Of a DNA stretch of 64,000 nt, positions 48,561 through 58,650 are shown in pieces. The translations under genes and the position numbers were made by a program. Below the pieces are notes generated by a model. The model was not told the DNA's origin, did no database searches, and was given only the letters and a program-made list of their open reading frames with translations. Within the stretch, counting starts at the first letter, position 1, and every line of letters begins with the position of its first letter. Source of the DNA: Eonycteris spelaea (taxonomy: Eukaryota; Chordata; Mammalia; Chiroptera; Pteropodidae); contig PUFA01000284.1 in assembly GCA_003508835.1 (NCBI GenBank), positions 576,501 through 640,500 on the forward strand, given 5' to 3'.

Positions 48561-49779
48561 ATATTCTATTAACCTAGACTATGAAGATCTATGAAGAAAA
48601 ATGAGGATAAGACAACTGGATCTTCAAGAAATTAAAAAAGAACTTCCCTTCTCGAAAGAGACTTTTTTATACTCCCCAAATTTTAAATGCTCCATAGATT
48701 TCCCTAGAGGTCTATCTGTGATGAAACTTTGAGTGTGTCCATAGATTTAAAGTATATAATAGATGTTGAAAAGGATGAGTCTTTTTAGATCCTTCCTAAG
48801 TCAAATTTTTGAGAACTGTTCAATTCAGAACAATTGAAATTCAGTAATCAGCATTTTACTCCTGTTTTAAAAATATTAAAGCACCTTTCATGTAAAATAG
48901 CAATAAGAAATATATCTGTGGTACTGCACTCAGCACAATGCTAGACTCACAGTACTACTCTATATAGAGAGATCACTCATTCGAGCACAGGAGATAAAGC
49001 TATATTTCCCATTCAGTCTCAAGACAGAGTTCTTTGATCAAGTGACCCACATCTCTAGAGAACAGCTTCTTACTGCCCTATTTAGGCCCTGGTGTGAATT
49101 TGCAAATTAACCGAAAAGACCATTAGAAAACATTTCTGTTTCAAGTGCTAAATGGGCTGCAACTTTCAAAACTAACAGGCCTGCCAAATTGTGATTTAAA
49201 GTGAAATTGGCATGAGCAGACATTTCCACATCAGCCTGTAGCACATCTGGTCCAGACCAAATAAACAGAAGATTTATTCTGTCAGGGAGATCATTTAGCA
49301 TTCCTTTTCATGCTTCAGAAGGAGCCTGTACCTGTCACTCACCAAAGCGCTCGGCTTTTGGTGGCTAGGCTCTGTTGCTCTCCCTGACTAGCCTTGATCT
49401 AACACTTCTAAGGAGGCTCATGTGCACCGCTCCACCTGGGAGCCCAGTACCCATGCCAAGTTCATTTCCATAGTCTTATAGAAACCTCCTGGAGGATTTC
49501 AAACATCTGCTCATAAGTAAAGAAACATTGTCTTGAGCTCTAACAATAATATAAAGGGCAACTGAACCTTCTTTTGCAAATAAAGCAGAGCTGATAAATG
49601 ATCTTATTTCACAGAACTGGGGGTGAGTATTTTGTGTCTTTCTGAATTCAAATCCTTAAAATGAATATTGTTGATCATGGGAAAAATTAAGTGTATCCAG
49701 AGTTTTACCATTAACTTAAGTGGTATGTAGTCAGGGCTATGTCATTTTTCTGAAATTAAATGAACATATTTACAAAACA

Positions 49780-49785
<6 letters not shown>
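48561..49785. other. Repeat-poor sequence
   Basis: No repeat named. The segment at about 49080-49480 is less AT-rich, with a minus frame at 49107-49301 and complex words (caccaaagcgctcggctt). It is a weak candidate for conserved non-coding sequence. Confidence 0.35.
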
Positions 49786-49833
<48 letters not shown>

Positions 49834-49905
49834 CTCTCTCTCTTCTCTCTCTCTCTCCCCACCCCCACCCCACCACCACCACCCCTCTTCCTTCCTCCCT
49901 CTCTG
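49786..49905. repeat. (CT)n homopyrimidine tract with C-rich tail
   Basis: An unbroken pyrimidine run from 49786 to 49860 of nearly pure CT units, followed by a C-rich stretch with occasional A (caccccaccaccacc) and a cttccttcctccct end. The three frames through it give low-complexity Ser/Leu or Arg/Glu peptides and are not genes. Confidence 0.95.
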
Positions 49906-51671
49906 ATTGTAGCTTCCAAGCCAAGTATAACGCTGTTACTGCATAACACTGTTACTGGGTAAATCACAAAGCCACTTTCTTCTCTGGAATGTTAATCTGC
50001 TCTTGGTGTCAGCAATCCAGGGAGCATTACTACCTGGCTTGTCTAATCAGAAATACTATTTCTTTCCCCACTTCTGGAGTACTGTGAATACTCAGAAGGG
50101 ATAGTTGTACCACCATTGAGATTCTTCACATTTCCTTATGACATTATACTATGTGAATATGAAAGATTCGGTTTCAGTCTAAACAAAAACTGGAAAGAAA
50201 ATAGGCAGATATTTTTGTTTGTTGATGTTCATTTCTTTCTAATTTCTAGCTAAAATTTACCTCTGCACCTTATTTTAAGAAGTAAATGGATTAGTAAAAT
50301 GTCCCTAATGTCCTAGTTTTAACATAATTCCTTGTGGTTCTTTTTTCCTTGAAGAACTCATTTAATTCATTAAAATGATTACTTTGCTTTTCTACTAACA
50401 TGTAAATCTAGATCTAGGCAAACATAGAAAAAGTTTATTACATAAACACAGAAAAGGTTTGTCTTACTTAAAATATAACAAAAACATTTTTTTTTAATTC
50501 AGAGGCTTCTGAGGCAGTTTTAAAAGAACACATAGGAGTAGGTACATCCTTTGTGCAAATATTTTCACCCTATTGGTTTGTTATAGTACCCAGATAGTAA
50601 GAACTGTGAATTATGTCTACAATTGTTTCACATATACTGTCCTTCCTGTTGAGTCATTAATAAATATGACACCATGAGTAATGTATTGTTAATACTCAGC
50701 TTGTCCATGAAACACAGAAAATACTCTTCTCAAATTTACGCGGAATGATCTTAAACACGTTACATTCTAGAGTTTGAATTTTTCAATAAAAAATGTATTT
50801 CTAAATCAAAATCCAGCTTCTTCTGAAGAAAACAACAAAATCAGTTTTCCATAACATAACTAGTTTCAACCAATCTTGAAATATATCCTTATATGAAATA
50901 AATCCTGATATGACATAAAAATTCTTACTGTATCTGAACATTTTATCTATTTGGAAAATTTCAAGTGGGGAAAAGAAGGCATATAATGAATATAATGATA
51001 TTAAATACCTAAATAATTTACTTACAGTTATATTTATTCTTATTCTTGAAATCTTTTTTAAATATATAAAATTAACATTAAAAATAGCATGTTTGTATAC
51101 TTTTACCATAATAAATTAGAGTAATATATAGAGAACAAGGTTTTATCTTCCATAGTAAATCTTGAGAACTTTGAAATAAAAGATTTTTGATTAAGAAGAG
51201 CTATTATCATAAGTAATCAATATCCAAAGGGATCCTGTTTATGGATAAAAGGAATTCAAAGTTACTTTATTTTTTCAATTTTTATTCTTCTAAAGGCTGC
51301 ATTTAGTGTCAAAGAAAGGAAGCTCAAAGGAAACAAGATATGATTTTGTTTTAATAGACTTTGCATTGGTTAATGGGTTGGAAAAAAAGTAAGTAAATCT
51401 ACTTTAAAAATATAGAAATTCAAACTCATGTAAAAATCGTGGGCAACTCATAAACTGTATCTCATTGAGATTATTTAATGTCATTTAGATGTTGGGATTA
51501 TCTAATCAGGTATAACTAATTTTATCACATCAATATTTAAGAAATAATGAACCAAAGAAAAGTAACCAGTATTGATCATCAAAATAATAGCTGATGCATC
51601 TGGAAGAAAAAAATAAGAACAAAATATGGTTAGAATGTATGAGAAGAAGCTATACTTAAAGACAAATTCAA
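49906..51671. other. AT-rich sequence, nothing recognised
   Basis: No named repeat or gene signature. Open frames at 50801-51109 and 51502-51684 (minus) are typical of random AT-rich DNA. Confidence 0.45.
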
Positions 51672-51795
51672 TTTCATTGAACAAGAATTATCAGAATAAA
51701 GTATTTTGAAACCTTTAAAAGCATACTTGTAGATTTATTGTGTTATTTTAGATTGTTTTCCAAATATTTAGCATATTTGGTATGCATCTAATTAT
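51672..51795 (+). repeat. Local dispersed repeat, copy A
   Basis: Shares an ordered set of words with copy B at 52365-52488: ttcattga, tcagaat, ttttgaaa, 'cttgtagatttattg', a tttagca/tttaaca block and 'gcatctaattat'. Homology appears to continue past 51795 until the point where copy B is cut by the Tigger-like element. Confidence 0.65.
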
Positions 51796-52260
51796 ATATA
51801 AAGCTACTATTTTTTATCAAAGTAATTCACTCCATGACAATGTAAATTATTTTATCACAATTTTTAAATGTTCAATGCAACTCGACCATCGATTAATGAT
51901 ATTCTTGGTTTTCTGATAAAACCTACTCCTACAAGTTGAAATCATACTTTTTCAAAATGATTAAAAACTTGTTTAGGATAAGATTTAAAAAGTAACAGGG
52001 AGTTCAATTGTGCACCAAAGCTTTTTCAATGCGTGGGAATCTAAGTAAGACTATAGAGAGCTACTTTGGATTGAGAAAGAAAACGTTCCATCAATAACTC
52101 TGCACATAGCTTTTTCTGAGAATGTTCTACTTATAGAGTCTAGATGCTTTGTCATATCCCAAAATCTAGAGAGAGTATGGATTAACAATGCAATTATGCA
52201 TGCCTGACCAAATACTATATATGCTACATAACAGATACTAAAAGATGAAAACAAGTTAAA

Positions 52261-52330
52261 ATTCAATAAAATATAATATTATTATGTTGTTCAATAAAAT
52301 GTAATAGTATTTGTTTATTAAGTCCTAAAT
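52261..52330 (+). repeat. Repeated ttcaataaaatNtaat words
   Basis: The word ttcaataaaatNtaat occurs twice here (52262 and 52290) and once more at 53765. The second copy and the distal one extend into a shared 'tttattaagtcctaaat' at 52315-52330 and 53789-53805, with about 39 of 45 bases identical. Confidence 0.75.
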
Positions 52331-52364
52331 AAATGAGAAAATGAATACCTGAAGATAAATTAAA

Positions 52365-52488
52365 CTTCATTGAGTTTGAAGTCTCAGAATGAGGAGCTTT
52401 GAAATTTTAAGTGCATTCTTGTAGACTTATTGCATTATTTTTGCTTATGGTTCTAAATTTTTAACACATTACAATTGCATCTAATTAT
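52365..52488 (+). repeat. Local dispersed repeat, copy B
   Basis: Partner of 51672-51795, about 690 bases away, with the same order of words but many substitutions. It is followed within 25 bases by the left end of the Tigger-like transposon. Confidence 0.65.
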
Positions 52489-52509
52489 CACAAAATCAAT
52501 TGTTATTTT

Positions 52510-53125
52510 TTGCAGGTCACATATTTATGAATTTGCCTAATTGCTAAAATTTATTTGTAACCCCCAAATCAGTCAATACACGCAGCCACTTTCATGGTTA
52601 TTTGTGAACATGTGCAAAGTGACAAAAATTTTGAATCTTTCAACTCATACATTCTCAGCGTACCTTCTTATTTAAACTCTCATAGAGTAAACAAGTGTCC
52701 TGCTCATAGTATATTTATTGCCATGTTTATTGCCCTTTTGTGCTTTTCGTTAGGGATTTCACTGTTTAAAACGACCCTCAACTATAGTATTCGACAGCTG
52801 TCTCATGTTCCTAAGCACAAGAAGACTGTGACATAGTGTTTTATGAAGAAAATGTATATATTGGATGAGCTTCGTTCAGACCTGAGTGCTGTTGGCCATA
52901 TTCAATGGTGATGAATAAGCAATATAAACTCAATAAATGGTCTTTAAACAGAAACACACATAAAACAAGATTACGTATTGATCAATTAACAAAAATGTGA
53001 CCGGAGGCTCACAGGAACCTAACCCTGTATTTCCCCTAGGAGCAATGGTTCAGTATTTGCTAATTCAGTGTTTGTAGTTACTTCATAGAACACAACTACT
53101 GCCAATAATAAGAATTGATTTTGTA
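52510..53125 (+). mobile_element. Tigger-class (Tc1/mariner, pogo) DNA transposon remnant
   Basis: The left part 'gaatttgcctaattgctaaa' and 'atggttatttgtgaacatgt', and the right part 'ggaacctaaccctgtatttc', 'ccctaggagcaatggttcag' and 'aataataagaattgatttt' match a Tigger-like family. Between them 'cctaagcacaagaagactgt' and 'ggatgagcttcgttcagacc' encode pieces of a transposase N-terminal helix-turn-helix (PKHKKTV, LDELRS, SAVGH) broken by stops. It contains the 80-codon frame at 52594-52836. Exact family (Tigger3-like?) is unsure. Confidence 0.8.
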
Positions 53126-53299
53126 CATACATATGCATGCATCTGTGTGTACAGATTCTTCCTTTAAAATAAAACAAAATCCAGAAGTTATCAAAATTGA
53201 AAATCTTTGAAAATGTCTACTAACTGAAAAAAATATTGTAGTGGAAAAGCAAAAATAACATTGGGTTTTGATTGTGCATAATATTTTTAGCCATTGAAA

Positions 53300-53420
53300 T
53301 TTCCATAAGGAGTTTTAGCACATGCAGTTAATTTGCATGAGAGGCAGCTGGAGCATATTGGCTCTTTCAAAGCCATTATGATCTATCAGCTCAATAATGC
53401 ATGAGCTTAGACAAAGTTAT
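53300..53420. promoter_or_regulatory. Possible enhancer-like segment with octamer and E-box
   Basis: A perfect octamer ATTTGCAT (53331-53338) is followed eight bases later by CAGCTG (53345-53350) and an attatgatctatcagctcaataatgc stretch. No transposon match. Interpretation is inference only. Confidence 0.25.
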
Positions 53421-53760
53421 ACAACTGTCTGTATTTTTAACAAGGTGATGGAGTAAAAAATTTGCTAAAGCAGCCATTCCAGACCCAGGTGACTAAAGAA
53501 GGTTAGATTATTTATACAAACTGGAACATGATTCTACAGTCCTGTTTTATTTTTGGTCTCAGTTTTTTTTCCTGAAAATAATATTTTGTTTAAATAAAGG
53601 GCCAGTCTGACAAACTGACAGTTTGAAACATTGAAGACATTTATTTCTATATGTTATTAGTACAATATGGAGCGAGTCAATTAAAATATTCGTGAAAGAG
53701 ACCTCTGAAATTAGATTCGTCTTGCATAAACAGTGTCTGAGGAAGAATAAATTATTTCTG

Positions 53761-53805
53761 GTTCTTCAATAAAATCTAATGACATTTATTTATTAAGTCC
53801 TAAAT
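53761..53805 (+). repeat. Distal copy of the 52284-52330 repeat
   Basis: Aligns without gaps to 52284-52330, with differences at about six positions, ending in the same 'tttattaagtcctaaat'. Confidence 0.75.
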
Positions 53806-54659
53806 TTCACTTGGCCAAAAATGGCTTATAGGAAATGTCTCTTTTTTTGGAGTCAAGTTTATGTCTATTGTTGAGATTCGAGGAGCATGTAGCCAGAAAC
53901 CATTAAGAAGCAATTATTATAGTAGAGTTACAGGTTACACAACTCATACATGGACTCTGAGGTCAAGGCAGCACTATGGAGAACGGAGATGAAATAATGA
54001 ATTTAAAATATTGTAAATAAAAAATTAATTAATAGCACAATATATAATTACTAATGAGTTAAAACAAGAGGGATAAATAATTTGTAGATTCTAAGTTTTT
54101 ATAGCTAGGTGACTAGAAGCATAACTGCATTTGTTTTAGAGCTGATAGAAAAGTTCGAATCTTGCCATTAGAACTTATTTTAGGCATTCTCATCTACAGA
54201 CTATACACTTTAATATTTAGTATGCAAACTAGACAAGACACCAAATGCCTATTTTACTCTATATACTTTCACCCTATTTTTTATGATAAAATATAGGAAA
54301 AGAAGAAATAAGAGATGAATCTCATGAGAAACATTTGTAACTGGTCATACTATCTGCCAGAATGCCTTGGATTGGCAGGTTGAAGCCAACAATTGGTTCC
54401 ACAGCCTCAAACTATCTTGGCTGATCTGAGGCCAAGAACTACAGTAAGCTTCTCAGTCTAAAAGGCCACTGATGTTTAAGGATAAGTCAAGCATCAAGCT
54501 ATAAAGTTACTTTGTTTCATTTAGGTTAATAAATTTTGAATACCAAGTCAGGGGACTGTCAGGTAAACCAGGAGTTATCACTACACAGTAGCCACAAGAC
54601 TAACTTCAGAAAACCTCCTCAAGAATTGGATTTATATAGTCAATATACTGTCAAAGTTG
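53806..54659. other. Unrecognised sequence
   Basis: No repeat or gene recognised. The segment at about 54340-54470 is somewhat richer in GC. Confidence 0.4.
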
Positions 54660-54790
54660 AGAGTTAGTAGAGTATATTAATTATAACCTGTACAAACTCC
54701 CCTTTTATAGATGGGAAAAGTGAGGCTGTAAGTTTTTTACATTTGAACAGTGCAGGGATGAAAAATGAACCAAGTCCTCTAAGTTATATA
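54660..54790 (-). mobile_element. MIR fragment, antisense
   Basis: 'acctgtacaaactccccttt', 'tatagatgggaaaagtgagg', 'agtgcagggatgaaaaatga' and 'accaagtcctctaag' follow the antisense MIR order. Confidence 0.72.
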
Positions 54791-54831
54791 ATGTCAGATG
54801 ATCTTGTTAAGAGATCAAACACTCTCTAGAC

Positions 54832-54880
54832 CAGCTGTTCTCAAACTTTTCTGTGCATCAGAATAAGGATGAAAGAAACA
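54832..54880. mobile_element. hAT-type terminal fragment (MER5-like)
   Basis: 'agctgttctcaaacttttct' and 'gtgcatcagaata' resemble a MER5/Charlie terminus (cagtggttctcaaacttt...gcatcagaatca). Confidence 0.5.
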
Positions 54881-55999
54881 ACAATGGCACATCAGGCATT
54901 CTGTAGAGTAATCATGACGAATTTTAACTGCAGATTCATATAGTATCAAAGAGGAATCAGTATTTCCAGGTAAAAAGCAATGAAAATAGCTTAGAAACTA
55001 TTGCAGACTTTATATACTGTTTCAAACATCCTAGACATCTTTATCTACATAATCCAAAACTTGATATTTGGTCATTAATACTTTGAACTATACAATTGTC
55101 TGTTTATATATCTTAAATTTCATAGATTCAAATCCAATCATCAATTGTTTTTATTTAAAAACATGTTTATTAAATAAATAAATAATGTATCTATGGAATC
55201 AAAAGCATACAGAAATAATTTTAATTGACTCTTCAACAATTAATTTGAAATACAATTATCCAATAGAGTAAAATGGCATCAAAGAGTATCACATCGTATG
55301 TCCTTCATTTAATGAAAATACACTATAAATGCAAAGGTGTCTCCTGACATAGACACATGAATCTCTTGATAGTACTATAGAAACAGACATAATTTCTTCC
55401 TGAGGTTGGAATCTGCCAGGGCCTTCTCTGTCTGTCATGTGGAAGAACTGTGATGTTGAATATATTTGCAAGAGCAAGGAAGCAATTCAGCATATACAGA
55501 AAAAAATTGCAAGCCAACTGTCAAAAGAAAAAATGTGCCTTATCCACCAGTCACAAAAGGACTCATCAGTGTAACAAAACAGTATCATCTATGAATGACA
55601 ACAGTTTTAAATGTAAGATAAAATGGAACTTTGAACAAGTGTTCTACAAGGAATCCTCTGAGTGGGAAAAGAGACAGAGAGGGAAAAAGCAGATTGCAAG
55701 GAAGGACTATCTTGAGGATAGTTGCTTGTCCCAACAAAGGTCATGATGAAAACTTCAACATTTACTTCTCCAGAAATAAATTTCTAATCTGCATATCTGT
55801 GCTGTCCTCTCCCCAGGGTTAGTCTTGAATCTTTAAATACCCTTCTGGTTTCCACTGGAATTTCTAGCCAGCCTCAAACTCAAAACTTTGCCCATGACTT
55901 TGATTGTTACTGACACCAGTAGTATAGGTAAGCCTGAGTTATCTAGTTTGAAACACAGTGGCAGATCAGATACATGATACCTAACATCTCTTACCATAT
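54881..55999. other. Unrecognised AT-rich sequence
   Basis: Overlapping open frames on both strands (55289-55517 minus, 55450-55822 plus) show no domain and no consistent coding strand, so no gene is called. Confidence 0.45.
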
Positions 56000-56290
56000 G
56001 TTGTTCTCTTTCCAAAGAGCATCAGTGAGCCCTGATCCCTGTGGAATACAATCTGAATTCCTTAACATGGCATTCAGGGACTCTTTCAACAGTATAATGC
56101 CAACATACTTTGGGAGTTTTTTCCTCTCCATATCATTCTATAGAAAGCTTGTACCCTAGACAAAAAAAAAAAAAAAAATCTTTTCATTTTCTCCTTAAAC
56201 TTCATGACATCCCCCATTAATTATAGCATAATTCCTTGCTGAGAGTGTTTATCTTCACTCTTCTCTGAGGCTTTCCCTGTTCAATAACAT
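56000..56290 (+). mobile_element. L2 LINE fragment
   Basis: 'ggaatacaatctgaattcct', 'taacatggcattcagggact', 'atgccaacatactttgggag' and 'ctccatatcattctat' match the L2 order (ggataaagtccaaactcctta, catggcattcaaggcc, cccacctacctttccag). An A17 run (56162-56178) interrupts it. Confidence 0.7.
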
Positions 56291-56319
56291 AAAATATGTT
56301 ATTGAAGATAGGACAATGC

Positions 56320-56740
56320 CTAAAAATGTCATGAAAAGCTCATTGGTGGCCTTTGCCAGACCTAGTTCAGTAGTATTTCAGAGGGAAGAGCTGGATGGCA
56401 GGGTTGAGGAGTCAGTGAACAGCTGGACACAAAAGCTAGTATGCACAGTCAAGAACATTGTCACAAACAGAAGGGAGGAAAAGTGGGTGGAAGCTAGAGG
56501 AGCGTAGTTTAAGAAAATAATTTTTTCGTTCTCTTTAATGGAAAGCAATTGAGCATATTTAAAAATGTATTCAAAAAAGCCAATAGGGAAGAAATTAGAG
56601 GTACAAAAATGAGGTTATAAATGGACAAATGTCTAAAAAGGTGGGAATGGATTGGAGCTAGAAAATTAGTGAGGGTCAGTCTCGAAATAATGCACTTTTC
56701 CCACTATTTCAGAAGATGAGGAAAAGATAGATGCAGATAA
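56320..56740 (+). repeat. Ancient interspersed repeat, family not assigned
   Basis: 'ggtggcctttgccagaccta', 'gttcagtagtatttcagagg', 'gggttgaggagtcagtgaac', 'acagaagggaggaaaagtgg' and 'gtggaagctagagg' match a widespread old mammalian repeat pattern that I cannot name. The following L1 may have inserted into it, since similar purine-rich sequence resumes after 57060. Confidence 0.5.
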
Positions 56741-56744
56741 ATAT

Positions 56745-57055
56745 AAATTACCAGGGACTTGGGGGAAAGGATGATGGGAAAGATGTCATATAAGGGTACA
56801 TACCTGCAACTAGTAGATAAGTCCTGGAGACTTAATATACAGTACAGTGATTATAGACAACAAAACTGTGTTTATAAACATCGAACTTGCTAAGAAACTA
56901 GGTCTTAATTGCTCCTAACAGTAGAAGAAATTATAAGTATGTGATGTGATAGAGGTGTTAGCTAATGCTGCAATGGCAAACGTATTGCAGTGTAAATGTA
57001 TTGAGCATGTTATATACCTTAAACTTACACAATTAGTTTCACATTTAGCTATGAG
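56745..57055 (+). mobile_element. LINE-1 3' end fragment (L1MA/MB-like)
   Basis: Clear sense order: 'ggatgatgggaaagatgtca', 'agtagataagtcctggagac', 'ttaatatacagtacagtgat', 'tatgtgatgtgatagaggtg', 'ttagctaatgctgcaatggc' and 'accttaaacttacacaatta'. 5'-truncated. Confidence 0.95.
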
Positions 57056-57385
57056 GAATTAATGAGACAGTGCTTACAAGAACCTGTAGAAAACTTCTCA
57101 GGTAGTGTCAAGGGTTCAAATGGTGTTGGAGACCAGCATTTCAGATGCAGAAGCTGGAGAGGCAGTCAAAAGGCTCCACGTCGAATTTCATTTTTAGAAT
57201 GATAAAAGAGAAAAGAAGTTGAGAAATCTGATGCAGGGTTAGAAGCAATTGATCCCAGGCCAAAAATTATAATAATAAATAAAAGACTGCAGAGAGCTGA
57301 TCAAACAAAAAAGTTGAGATATCAGCCACATAAAATACTAAGTATGATAAAACTAAAGAATTAAGACAGTTGGAAATATATGGCA
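57056..57385. other. Purine-rich sequence between L1 and LTR
   Basis: Possibly the continuation of the unnamed repeat at 56320-56740. No open frame or other feature. Confidence 0.35.
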
Positions 57386-57688
57386 TGTAATCACGTTAAA
57401 GGTGGAAAATTTTCAAATGGCCAACTTCTGCTTGCTTATTTAATGTTAACCAGGGTGTAGTTCTAGGAGATATTCTGTGCAAAGATATGCTAATGGCCAA
57501 CTTCTTTTTCTGTAAACCTGCTTGCTTGTTTGATGTGGTTTTAGGCTTTATAAGCTACCTCCTCTGGAAGCTCGGGACTGATCTCCTCTAACCCTGCATG
57601 GTAGAGAGTCAGTTTCCGGCCAGCTAATAAAGGCTCACAATTCATCTCAATTGGCTCCATGTGTCTTAGATTTGAGTGAACCACAACA
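57386..57688 (+). mobile_element. Solo LTR of a class I-like endogenous retrovirus
   Basis: Promoter and polyadenylation landmarks are in the right order: a TATA-like tttataagc at 57547-57555, a 'ctcgggactgatctcctcta' U3/R-type stretch, an aataaa signal at 57626-57631 and an end 'gagtgaaccacaaca' with terminal CA. U3 carries two copies of aatggccaacttct (57416 and 57492). The start at tgtaatca is tentative and no flanking duplication was found. Non-coding, with no adjoining gag/pol/env sequence. Confidence 0.72.
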
Positions 57689-58042
57689 ATCAGAGAATTG
57701 GAAGTCTACATTAGATGTGCAGAAATGAAAGAGTTCCAAGTCCTGAAAAGGTCCAGTCACTAGGATTCAATATTTGATTGCTCTCTCTCTCAAACTTTTC
57801 TTCTATGCATAGATCTCTCATAGAAAAAAATAAATATTTATCTTATTGTGTCTATTCTTGGATCTTAACAAAAATGTGGATGCCTCCTTGGAAATCTCAA
57901 GGGGAACATGATTCTCCCACAAACTATAGGCCTCGAAGTCAAGTGGAGAGACTGGTTATTTATTTTTAGTCTTGCACTCAGACCATTACTTGTCCTCTAA
58001 TGTCTCAAATTCTACCCACCTGAGGCTTCTGTTATTCCACTA
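57689..58042. other. Unrecognised sequence
   Basis: A short (CT)5 patch near 57781. The 63-codon frame at 57778-57969 has no signature. Confidence 0.4.
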
Positions 58043-58648
58043 CAGTAAGTCCTCATTTAATGTCATTGATAGGTTCTTGGAAACTGTGACTTTAAGTGAA
58101 ATAATATATTACAAGTCAATTTTACCCTGGGTTAATTGATAAAAAACAAAAATTAATTTCCTATGGCATATTTCTGGTCTTAAAAATAGCATCAAACTTC
58201 TAAATCAAGACCCCAAAACACTTCTAATCTTAAATATAAATATGAGCTACACATACATTTAAGAAAGATGAATAAAAAAAGTAAGATCATTTTTTTCCAA
58301 CCCACTTATTCCAGTTCAGAGGCACTGGTGGCTGGAGACTGTCCCAGATGCTCAGGGCATCTGGCTGGACCCACCCTCAACAGGATTCCTTTCCATCACA
58401 GGGCCCCTCGCACACACCCACACTCACCCAGACTGGGACCATTTAGACACACCAATTTACCTTATGTTCACGTCTTTGGAATGTGAATGGCAACTGGAAT
58501 CCCCAGAGAAAACCCACAAAGACATGGAGAGAAAATGCAAACTCCACACAGACAGTGGCCTCAGCTGGAAATTGATTTTTTTTTTTTTTCTCATCAAGTT
58601 ACAACACAATGATGTTGAATGAAACAATGTTATTCGAGGACCTGCTGC
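58043..58648. mobile_element. Tigger/mariner-class non-autonomous DNA transposon with terminal inverted repeats
   Basis: Left terminus cagtaagtcctcatttaatg and the reverse complement of the right terminus, cagcaggtcctcgaataaca, are imperfect inverted repeats flanked by TA on each side (58041-58042 and 58649-58650). The left interior 'taggttcttggaaactgtga' and 'ctatggcatatttctggtct' is typical of the family. The right interior (about 58310-58560) is GC-richer and of different texture, ending 'ccacacagacagtggcctca'. No transposase frame remains. Confidence 0.82.
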
Positions 58649-58650
58649 TA

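Noticed and set aside
49720..49967. Three open frames rich in Ser/Leu or Arg/Glu
   Set aside because: They are translations of the CT microsatellite in different frames.
50801..51109. 102-codon minus-strand frame
   Set aside because: Very AT-rich, hydrophobic and Phe/Ile/Lys-heavy in the manner of random AT-rich translation; no flanking gene structure.
55450..55822. Two overlapping plus-strand frames that might suggest an exon
   Set aside because: Different frames with no consistent reading, minus-strand frames in the same place, and no recognisable splice-bounded domain.
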